64,000 bases of DNA, taken from NCBI GenBank assembly GCA_004352715.1, contig SCFE01000063.1:1084457-1148456 (forward strand). The letters run 5' to 3'. Within the stretch, counting starts at the first letter, position 1, and every line of letters begins with the position of its first letter. The notes under the pieces were generated by a model. That model saw only the letters and a list, made by a program, of their open reading frames with translations. It made no database searches and was not told where the DNA came from. This document shows, piece by piece, positions 35,001 through 47,000 of the stretch. The DNA comes from Hofstenia miamia. Taxonomy: Eukaryota > Xenacoelomorpha > Acoela. Both the position numbers and the translations under genes were made by a program.

Positions 35001-38000
35001 GCAGGTCCATAAACACGTTCAACCAAGTCTGCGTGTTGTGCACATGACACAGTGTGAGCTTGTCTGGTTTACTGCTAATAACTGTTTCAGCCGCTAAAAT
35101 AGTCTAAATTTTACCCCTCCCAACTTTTCTACACACGCACATAAGACTATGCAGTGTTCTCTCTCCAAACTAAATGCGCAATAAATGCTGTGTGTTGATT
35201 ATTGATGCAAAGATGGATTAATATTCGCTGCGACTCAAAGTAATTTTTTTAGCTAAGAATTTGGCGCCAAAAGGCATTTTGCTTTTGCGAATTGCTAGAA
35301 TCATCCTTTCAATAGCATTAGATGCACAGTAACTACTCTAATTATATTATTGTCAATATTTATTGACATAAGAGAAATGTAGTTCAATTTTTGCAATTTT
35401 TGAAAACAAGTTTAGTAGGATATAGTGTTGATCCAAGTATCACAATGTATACAAAATTACAAATATATAGAAATTGTTAATAATATTTAATAATTATTGA
35501 CAATAAAACTTGACAATTATTAGCAATTTTGTTGAATTTCACTAATTTTTGTCAAAATCTAACAAATAAACTATAGCATACATCAAAATGTAGCAATTCT
35601 TAAATAATTTAATGATTTTGTTAAGCATTGCGAATACAGCATTATTCTTGTCAATATTGATTGATATTATAACTAATTCTAATGATTTAAATATTTATTT
35701 TACAAAACATCAAAGAGAGTCATATAAAGGGCAAATTACAACTATTTGTAATTTTATAGCTACTTTGGTAATTATTTTTAAAAGAACCTTGCAACTATTG
35801 TCAATACTTATTGACATACAGCAGTAAATTTAACTTAAACTTGAAATTTTTGAAATTTTTTTCTTAGGATTATAGTTTACTTATAAAAATAACTTATTTA
35901 GCAACAAATTCAAAATGCGATTTTTTTCAAGCTATTTAGTGTACTCCCCCTTAAGCAATTGCCGCTTTCGAAATGATTGTTTCATAAAAAACATTTTTTC
36001 AAAAATAGTCCAACACTAGTTGTGCCACTCGACACACTGCATCTGTTTATCAAAATGATAGTATTTTAGGTGAAACTATATCTAGGATGCCCAATGCTTG
36101 ACAAACAGTCATGTAAAATTTGACTTGTCCTGGTTAAACCGCCACGTGATAAAATAGTCAATTATTCACAATATAATAGAGATTCGTCCTAGTCAACTAG
36201 CTTTGATTGGTAGTCGGTGTAACTCCATTGTTATCTTGAGAACGTAAACATTCGTAGAATTCTGTTGAGTCTTCTTCAAGTTTCATGAGAGGCTTATTAA
36301 AATCAGTAAGTGTAGCATTAGATTTCCAACAATTCTCATTACAAATGTTAATATCTTCCTTTGTTAAACTAGAAAGGCATAACATTTTGCCCGAATCCTT
36401 TACTTCCCTTAAGGAGGTCATACACTATCCAATTTGTATGACCAATATTTCGCAAACAAAATGTATAACTAATGTTTGCCAGTATGTCAGCGCCGTCAAC
36501 TACGCCATCAGACAAAATAAAATCAAAATAATTTGGATATTTTCCTTCAAACATTCGCAAAACAAGCTAATTATTTAACAATAGCACGCATTAGTTAGGC
36601 CCAGGCCCGTGGCTAGAATTTGCAAACTGGAGGGGCTATGGCCCCACAGTAGTCCATAAATTCATATTCTTAATCATGTGAAAAATTTTTCACTTTGTCA
36701 TAAATATTAGTATTTGATATAATTTTTCTAAAGTTATATTAGCAGGAACAGATACGAATTTTTTCACTCTCGGTTATAAATGAAATGAAATATCTATATT
36801 TAGATACTTCATTTAGTTACAAAATAGCTGATATTGACCATATAATATTGAACATATAACTGGAATTCTAATAGTATATGTTCTAAATGAATATATAAAC
36901 AAATTATCTTAAAAAATATCAATTATAAATAAACAAAAACAATATCTATAGAAATTGTAAACGTCTTCCTCCTTCTCGTCCAACACGAAGTGATAACGTT
37001 TCTGCGAAGAGGTCTACAACCTTGTCTATATTGACATTGCGTGCCAAACTTTTTTCGATAGATAATAAGCAAAGCCCACTCAACCTGTCTTCTTTCATTG
37101 AATTTCGTAGATAATTGCGGACACGGCGAAGAGAAGAAAATGCACGCTCTAGTGAAGTGTTTGCCACTGGAATAGTAAGAATTTATTGGAGCAGGCTGGA
37201 TAAAGTTGGAAAACCAGAGAGTGGTCGAAGTGAAAGTAAAACTTCAGATATGCTTTCTGACTGATTTTCCATGCTTTGGAAAATATTTGAATATACCGCA
37301 ATTTCAGATTTTATTGAAGCAGTAGGAAGTTTGTATACATCTAAAACTGGCCTCAATTGATCATACTCAAAAAAATTATCGCTTTTTGGAGGACAAGCAA
37401 TTGCAAACAAAATAGGTGTCTCTTTAAGTCTTCTCTCCATTTCACTTATACCAGAATCCATAATTGGAAAAAAAAATGCTACGCTTTAAATCTCTACATT
37501 GATCATCTACAGTAGAAAACGTTTGAAAATGCTGTGCAAGCGATATGTTAACAACATATTCTTTCAAGGTAGTTTGCTCTCTACACATTCGTTTAACTGG
37601 AATTAATGAAATATCATTATTTTCTGCATTAATGCAAACCTGCTTCCAGATGTTTGCATTTAAATAGTCATCAGAACGTTTCTCTTTCAGTAATTTGACC
37701 TGTTCCTGGGATAGAGCTACCGCTGATGCTAAATCAGTTGAAGAACTTTGAAATATATTGGACAGAGGAGCTAATTGATGGAAAAGATCATTGAAAACAT
37801 TTAGACAGACTAAATTGCTTACCGCAGTAAGCACAGAAAAAAAGCCCTCAGCATCAGAACTTTCATTGCCAGACCAAGAATTTGACTGAGAGATCTTCCT
37901 TAAATATATAAGTAATATATCATAGCGGCTGTTAACTGCATTGACCAGACGTTCGCGAAAGTTTGTTTGTGATCGCACATTGATGGCAAGTTCAAGACAG

Positions 38001-41000
38001 TGATGTTGGAATCCTTTTGAAGACTACGAAAAAATTCCCTTCTTTTTAGTGACCCATTAGTAGTAATACAGGGTACCATGAGAGGACACTAACTCGGATT
38101 CTGATTGGTCGAGAGGGGTGGCATTTGACTTGAGACGCCATGGATATTGCCGGTGGTGTTGTACTGTCGTCATGGGAGTCATGTACTTTTACTAGTTTTT
38201 GTGTTATTTATGTGGTCTAATTTAGTTTGCATTTTTTAGTTTACAGTTTTTTATTTACATCACACATTAGTTTAGTTTACATTTTTTTACTTTCACACAT
38301 TAGCTTACATTTTTTAGTTTTACTTTTCCACATTAACTTAAATTTTTTTAGTTTTACTTTCACACATTACCTTACATTTTTTTTACTTTTACTTTCACAC
38401 ATTACATATTTGTTTAAAAAGTGGAATCAAAAAATATTTCCAAGTAAAAATAATTTACATACTTGTTTAAAAAGTCGAATAAAAAATATTTCCAAAAAAA
38501 ATAATTTTTAAAATATAAATACATGCTTACACATACCCATACTCTCGCCATACAGAGAAAACGAACATTTATAATATATAAATTTATTTACAAAGAAAAT
38601 ATGAAAAGCACTAATAAATGATAAAGTTCATATAGCGAATTTCATCTAGTTGAATGATAATATTCGTCATGACTTCATTGTTGGATGAGAATGGTGGAGA
38701 AAACATTCACAAGAATACTCCAAAATAGACGTTCTTCTAATAATGTTAGTTGATGATGCTAAAACATTCAATTAGTACAATAAAAACGGAAATTAAAATA
38801 GTGACAACAGTTTTAATCTTTACATACACAACAAACAGTAATAATGGAAAACAATCTGACGTAACAATGAAAAACAATATATATTATTATAATGTAAAAA
38901 ATGCTTATCAAATAATTTTGTAGTTTTATCACAGCATTGTTCTGCAAAGTGGTACATCATGATTTTCCAGATAGTGTCTAAATTATACAAATCATTATTA
39001 AAAACAAGATAACATTCACAATTAAAAACACATGATGATCAACAATTTAATGTGCAACAAAACAAACGACGTTTTTATTTACAATGAAACATATATACAA
39101 ACTGTTATCACAATGTATTTACAAAAAACAGCGTTATAGTCTGTGATATATATATATATATATATAGGGTCCGCCATAAGTCACTACGAGTTTTTTTCTG
39201 TTATAAGCATAGAAATGTATTGACAAGTTTTAATCTCAGCTAACAGTGTATAATTGTTTCTTATTGGTTCAAACAGACATTCAAAAAATAGCTATCGATT
39301 ACACACTTAAAATTCGACACCTTAAAATCGATGGGTTGGAAAATTCGGCCCCGTCGCCTTCCCTCCACGGTCACCAGATTTGACCTCTTGTGATAATGCG
39401 TTGTGGGGCATTATAAGACCTGGAATAATGTCTCAAAAGGTTAATAATATAGAGGCCCTAAAACAAGTAGTCCGCAATGAGATTACCAACAAGATTACAG
39501 CTGATGTTCTCCGAAAAATAAATGATCGACCTTTCAGGAGGTTTCGCTTATGTGTCGAACATAATGGTCTCCAAGTGGACCCATTTGACATTTAATTCAT
39601 AGTTATCTTGCTTATATATTTTCAAATTTATTTTATGTATTGTTTACCTGCTATACCTGTACCTATACCTGAATTATACAGTTTTTTAAAAAAGTATATT
39701 TTACTCTTTCTTATTAAACAAAAAACTCGTAGTGACTTATGTATATTAACAAAATTATATATATATATTAACAAAATGATAAGTTAAAATGCTGAAAATG
39801 ACATTCTTAACCAGTGATCTATACTTGAGAATTTTGTAATTTGACTGCCAACCAGTAGAGGGACATCTTCATTGCATATTACGCACAAGTACCTCCGGGG
39901 GAGGAAGAGATATTCGTTTCTGTCTAAATACAACTTTATTGAGCAACCAAATTTGGTTTCGATGACGTTAGCATCTTTGATAACGCGCCACTCTCCCACC
40001 TTCAGTTCGGTTTGCACCAATCTTCAACCCCCTGGGTTTGACTGGATTTCATCAAGAGCATTGAAAAGTTTGATTATTCTTTCATTTGTATTCTACTCTC
40101 TTTATTGAAATATGTGCGAAAGTTTTATACAAAACTCTATTTACCAAATGAAGTGAATGATCTAAATCAGTAATGTAAAATTTTAAACAAAAGACATATA
40201 TAGATATCTTTGATGGCTTTCCTCTTTGCTGAGCCCTTCTCCGACTTTGCCTATTCTTCCATTTGCTCCTATTTCATCTCCTGTGACTGTCCTCGCTGCC
40301 GTAAAACTTGACTTGTTTTTATTTTCTTGTTGTGTATGCCTTCAGTGGCTAAATAAAGTCATTGATTATTATTATTATTATTACATATATACCCCACTGT
40401 GTATAATCAATTTTTCACAATGTTCATTTTCATTTTTAATTATTTGAATCATGGAACCTAAAGACACAGTAAATAATAAATAAAACAATTATTTTAACAT
40501 ACCAAACGTGGTTTGAGCAATTCATCACCCACACACATTTTATGTGGAGCTAACAGATAATTGGAGTGTTCTCCATGCAGATGTAATGGATAATGAATGT
40601 TGACCATAACCAGATAGCATCTGTCTGCCTCTGACAGTGTAGCAAGTATATTTTCCAGACTCTCATCTGTCCAGTGTAGGCCTCCAGTCGGTAAAAACTC
40701 ACACATAGAAGCTCCATATAGGCTATTCATGTCTAAAAAGAGAGAATATGTGGAGTTTTTCCCACTATCATAACCCTCCACCATTGGGTTATTTGCTTTA
40801 AAATAGCGACTTGAATAAATGCTGGACATGCCTCCTTGAATTCCATTTTCAATAAATTCCAGCTGATCCAGATTGGCAATGGGGTCCAATGACGTCTGTG
40901 TGTATTTCAGCATTGTGTTCCAGCTATAATTTGAAATTGTGAAGAAGTGCACAGGGTCTAGCTTGTATGTTTCCATGCTCTCCAATCTAAATTCTCTAAT

Positions 41001-44000
41001 TACATTGCCAAGTAAGAGGGTGTCTGCCTCCAAATAATTATTATGGTAGTCTTTGAGTGTCTGACAGCCTCCTTTTACCCAGGTATGTTCCTGCTCAAAG
41101 TCCAGTTCTTCCTGTGTTAGAGATGTTTCCCCAGTCAATCGGTTCTTCCAGTGGACCAAGTCTGGAAGCTGTGTATTGTTAAATTTCTTGAAACTATCTA
41201 AATAATCATAACATAGCACACCTTTTCCTCTGCTGAATGCCTCTGCTTTTTCATCATTCATGCCTGCGCATAAAAATTTATAATTATCACTGCCAATGTC
41301 TTTGTTAGGTTGGAGAGACTATCTGGTATAAAGCGATAAGAGTCTGGAAATTGTAATTCTTCATAAATATTTTTCATTACATTATTTTTATCAACAAAAG
41401 TTGAGATGGGAATTGATAAACTAAGTGACAACATGTTTTCACTAGTGGAGGGAATACAACTTAATTTTTCGCCTTCCTTCAATTTTAAAGTTTTCAATGA
41501 AATATGGAAGTCATAATGGGAAGCATTGTGCAAATATGGGGGTGAAATTGGGTGATCTATGCAAAATATTAGTCACTATGGGCAATGCCTCTAATTTTAC
41601 CACTATAGTGACAATGGTCTATTACTTTTTTCAAAGTTGCCTCAAATGGTTTTTCACAAAATACACAGGATGTTGCATTTGCCAGCATTCTTGTTTGTTC
41701 ACCATGTGTAATTTGAAGTGTGTGATTCTTCTGCTTAGCCTCAAATGACTCATGCGCAATTTGTCTAAAGCATTCCCACGCCTCTGACAGACACTCCTTG
41801 CCAGAAAAGACTTTGGAAGAAAGCAGCTCCTTCTCCATCATTGTTGCAATGCATATGCCTGAGGGTTTCTGCTTTACTTCTTGCATTGTATAACTGTTTG
41901 AAGGATTAGGTAGAGGATCATAAACCTTAATGTGGCCATTAATGGTACATAGTTTTTCACCCCATAATTTTTAAACTCAATTTTTTCTGACTAACTGGGA
42001 AATGTAATTTCCGGTTCAGCAGATCCACTACATTTTTTCTGATGCTTTGCCAAATTTTCTTCCGTCTTAAAACTGGACAAACATTTTGGACATTGCATAC
42101 CCTTATGAGTGTTTTTGAAAAAATTTAGGCAGGCATTCAAATTCATTATGGCCACATAATGACTATTTCCATCTCCTTCAATTAACATCAAGTTTGCATT
42201 TTTCTCATAGTCCTTCTCTGATACATATGCAGGAACCAAACTCTGATCACTAACATTTAGAGTGTAAACATTGACCTTTATTTCATTGAGGTCCTCAAAA
42301 ATGCAGATGTCATTTACAGAGAGCGGGAAAGATAGACCACTAACATTTAAAGCACCCTTAAATTTATTTAAACAAATGATTTGCTCTTGATGTTTAACTT
42401 CTGGGTGTAGACATGTCAAAATTGCATACAAAAAGCACTCATTTGATCGTCACTTTTCGGATTTACAAGGAAATGATTCTTCTTTAGATAATCTGGTAGC
42501 GGGATAAATGTTCCAGTGCGGGTTGGTCTATACTTGATGATGCGTAGCCCTACATTGTTTATATTTCTCACCACCCAGTTTGATCTGTTATTTGCATAAA
42601 TGCTAATGTAATTTGCCAGTTCATTTATCATGTGAGAATATGTTGCCTCACAAAGTCCTGTATGAAACACGGACACTGGCTTGCTTGTAGGGTGCAAAAT
42701 GACTTGCTTCTCTTCATCTTTATCTGTTCGTGATAATTCGACCTCAGAAGTTAAATATACTTTGGCAGAGTAATGCTTGGCCATGTCCTCTTTAATAATT
42801 TTTGCAATTGACTGGTGGGCAAGATGAAATGGTGAATAAATGTCCACTGCATTTAATGGCTGGCTCTCAAAACAGGCAAAGCTTCCCTTACATGCTGTAT
42901 TTGTTTTATGCAAATTAATCTCATCAATGGAAGGTGGTGCTGATCATTCATGAACAACTGTAACGTGCTCAGAAAACAATTTCTTGTTATGGAAAAATAA
43001 TTTGCATTCAGTGCATAGATACACCCGTGATTTTTTATGTTTCCTAATTATATAAGCCTGAAGTGCATGGGGCTTGAGGTTAGTATATGCGCAGTGTGCA
43101 CATTGGAATAAGGGGGACTGACCAACACTGCTTGTAGAACTAAATTTAAAAATTTTTAGAAATGGGAATGGAAAGGGACACTTATTACATTTAAAGAGCA
43201 GTACGCATTGGGAAAAAATATTTTACATTGTGAACAGCTTACTCAACGCAAAAAGAGTTTCAAAATAAGCACACAAATTTTCTTTATAAAACATTAAAAA
43301 TGTCAATTACTAAATTTCAAATAAGAGATTAACACATGTTGATTCATATAAAATAGATTAGCAATAACAATAACAATCAAGTAAAAAACGATGGTGTTTA
43401 ATACACATTTTTGGAGAATATAAACAATTGAATAAAAAATATCTAGCATTAAATAAATGTGCGTGAAAGATATAAACACACACTGTGTAAAATAATTCTC
43501 TATGCTTAAACAATAATAATCTCCATTTTAATTAAAAACATGCAGAGATGAAAACACATTGTAAAATAAAATTAATAGCAATGCACACGTTGTAATTAAT
43601 CACAAACTATACACAACACATGAAAGTAATAACTCTTTCATAAATAAAATTCTAATTCATTAGAAAAATACACTTTTAAATTAAACTTGCTACTTTTATG
43701 AATGTTTGTAATTAAGTGGGGTATATACTTAAATGAAAAAGATAATTACATCATAACTTGCAAAGTTCTACTATCTAGTTACTTGTTTGAGAGAAAGTGT
43801 ATATTATGTGTAAAGTATACACCCATTGCTAATCAACATTTAATAAACATAAATTTTGAATAATAGGACAAACTCACAGAATATTGTTGTTGAGTGTAGA
43901 TGTAGAGGTGCTTGGTTTATCACCACCTCCAAACTGGTTATCATCATATTTTGCCATGATTTGATCAACATGAGCTTCAAAGTTTTCGGACCATTCCTCA

Positions 44001-47000
44001 AATTCCATTGTAGGTGAATTCATTTGTTCAAATGGTATGTCAAAGCTAAAAATATAATTTTAAGCAAATGTATAAAAATATTAATAATAATAAATAATCG
44101 CGAGTATAGGATAACACTTACATCTCCATGTCAAAGGAAACATTGAGCTCATCTTTATAGAGATTTGCTTCTATAATTTCAGAAAACTGCAAGTTCCACT
44201 GAGAAAGAAATTCTTGTGGGTTGCTTGAACAAGACATTTTTAAAAAACATTGAAATGGGGTAAGAACAAGACTGTTTATAGCAAAATTCAATAATTGAAT
44301 GAATAAATTTCTTTGATAAGCAGTGCTAAAATAATTTGATTGACAGATGAAAAGTTGACTGATGTTTTATTTACATGTCTCTTCAAACAAGTACATCCTC
44401 ATAAATATTTGCTTATCATTTGAAAATATATGATTTTCACAAAGTATGGTATATTTAAGAATTTTGTTACATATTCCAACTATAGATTTCAATGTACCTT
44501 GTAAATATCTTGGTAAAGTTGATATTTGACTAACTAAATTTTCACACAATAGTTTGTTACTAAATGAATGGCAATAAATCTGTCAATTTATTAAATTTTT
44601 AAATCCATATTGATTTAAGATGTCAATGTTATTTGATTACCTCAGCAGTCATTCAAGCTTTATGCTATAAGGATTTATCCCTGGTCCAGGAATCAGGTTC
44701 AAATTTACTGTTTATGCAATGTAACCTGGAGTTTTCGTTTCTTTAATGTTCTACATGGATAGTTTTCCACTGTTATGTCACATAATTTGCTCTTCTTAGG
44801 AACCTACCAGAGACGATCTATTGTAACATGCACAAACAATTTTGAAACAATGTAAAACAATTTTAGTGTTTTAGTTTGACTTCATCTTCAAGTCCTGAAC
44901 ATTAATTTACTACATTTTGCGATTTTAAGCTGTTCAAGCAAATATAAATTTGAATGAAATACCTCTTTGAGTAAGTTATGCTTTGTAACATTTACTTTCA
45001 ACATTAGCAGTTTTTACATGACAATTTTTACAATACCAATACTAAGACTTAATATACAGCTAAAAAATATTTTTAGTCCTGTGTGGAACTTTGGCTTGAA
45101 TAACAGTTGATATTCAAAATAAGCACAAAAAATATCTGTTTTTAGAAATTTTTTTAAAAGAGATAATTGAATTAGTGTAAAGGTTTTTCACTTTGCAAAC
45201 ATAAAGGTCAAACGAAATTGATAACAATAAATCAATAGAGACTAAGTATTATCAAATATAAGTAAAAATCACTAAAAATAAAAATGAAAAAATAAAAAAT
45301 TTTTTCCTATGTACATAACACCATTTGGTTACATAACAACAATATATGTGGTGAGCATTACAAAGCACCAATATACACCCAATCATATTGATCACAAATC
45401 CCTTAAATTTAAAACAAGTTTAAGGAAAAAACCTTTTATTGAACAAAATTTATTTTTTTATCAGGCGAATTATAAGAGTTCATCAGTGCTTTATGGGACA
45501 TCTGTTGGCTTTGATGACTTCTTCTATTCGTTTTGGAATTGAATCAAATAAAGATTTGATATATTCGTCAGGAATTCAGTAAAATTCTCGTTCAATAAAA
45601 GTCCATAACTCGTCTGTGTTATAAAATTCTTGGTCGTTTGTCTTTTCTTTCAAGAAGTGCCATAAATTTTCTATTATATTCAAGTCCGGCGAGTTGGCTG
45701 GCCAGTCTGGTATAATGGCTACACTCTCATCTTCAAAATATCGCATAACAGCCTGGGATTTATGACAAGGTGTGTTGTCTTGCTGAAGTAAATGGGTGTC
45801 ATCCAAAAGTGGCAGCATTTTGTGATGCAAAATATCAATGTAACTCTCCCCAGTCATAGTTCCNAAAGATATAAACACACTCTGTGTAAAATAATAGTTC
45901 TCTACACTTAAACAATAATAATCTCCATTTTAATTAAAAACATGTAGAGATGAAAACACATTACAAAATAAAATTAATAGCAATGCACATGTTGTAATTA
46001 ATCACAAACTATAAACAACACATGAAAGTAATAACTCTTTCATAAATAAAATTCTAATTCATTAGAAAAATACACTTTTAAATTAAACTTGCTACTTTTA
46101 TGAGCATTTGTAATTAAGTGGGGTATACATTTAAATGAAAAAGATAATTACATCATAACTCACAAAGTTCTACTATCTAAATACTTGTTTGAGAGAAAGT
46201 GTATATTATGTGTAAAGTATACACTCATTGCTAATCGACATTTAATAAACATAAATTTTGAATAATAGGACAAACTCATGGAATATCGTTGTTGAGTGTA
46301 GATGTAGAGGTGCTTGGTTTATCACCACCTCCAAACTGGTTATCATATTTCGCCATGATTTGATCAACATGAGCTTCAAAGTTTTCAGACCATTCCTCAA
46401 ATTCCATCGTAGGTGAATTCATTTGTTCAGATGGTATGTCAAAACTAAAAATATAAATTTAAGCAAACTGTATAAAAATATTAATAATAATAATAATAAT
46501 AAATAATCGCGAGTATAGGATAATACATCTCCATGTCAAAGGAAAATCGAGCTCATCTTTATAGATATTTGCTTCTATAATTTCAGAAAACTGTGAGTTC
46601 CACTGAAATTCTTGTGTGTTGCTTGAATAAGACATTTAAAAAAACGTTGAGATGAGGTAAGAACAAGACTGTTTATAACAAAATTCAATAATTGAATGAA
46701 TAAATGCTATACCCGAGTGCTTCCCAGGTAATAATCTACTAAGGAAAAAAGAAATATTCGAAATGGGAAAGGTATATGGATTAACCACTTCCATTGGTAT
46801 GCACTATGAATGTCCATTCCGAACCTGTTGTCTAATCCCGGGATTGATAAAACATGTAATCCAGTTCTACATGGCCATGCGTGTTCACTTTATTCCCGAA
46901 AACAACTCAAATGAATCAGTTTATATATACTAGAACGTTTATTATCCCAATTTCAAGTCAATTATCAAATAGATATTTTTTTTAATTAATGAACACATAT

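Larger units (their letters stand above)
32612..35816 (-). mobile_element. Mutator/Kolobok-like DNA transposon, degenerate, with a second ORF
   Basis: The core is a minus-strand transposase (32664-33863) preceded by a second minus-strand ORF (34007-34714). Proposed ends are marked by a near-palindrome. TGTCAATAAATATTGAC sits at 32612-32628 on the left. Its reverse complement TGTCAATATTTATTGACA is at 35351-35368 on the right, with variants at 35649 and 35799. The boundaries are inferred from these repeats, not from a target-site duplication, which I could not see. 34715-35350 holds no gene and may contain the element's promoter. Confidence 0.55.
43469..46705. repeat. 0.84-kb direct repeat: PolB 5' exons repeated after a single n
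   Basis: 43469-44307 and 45864-46705 align over their length with scattered substitutions and small indels, from AAAGATATAAACACAC to AATTGAATGAATAAAT. The second copy holds diverged versions of the first two PolB exons, with the frame damaged in exon 1. It begins exactly after the n at 45863. Divergence looks greater than between the other gap-flanking repeats in this window, so a second genomic copy or a distinct haplotype is likelier than a simple unmerged overlap. Confidence 0.8.

Noticed and set aside
36285-36578. 97-codon plus-strand frame
   Set aside because: It is antisense to the DDE-like fragment and has no motif of its own.
38227-38511. 94-codon hydrophobic plus-strand frame
   Set aside because: It translates a tandem TTTTAGTTTTACTTTCACAC-type repeat. 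The apparent membrane protein is low-complexity DNA.
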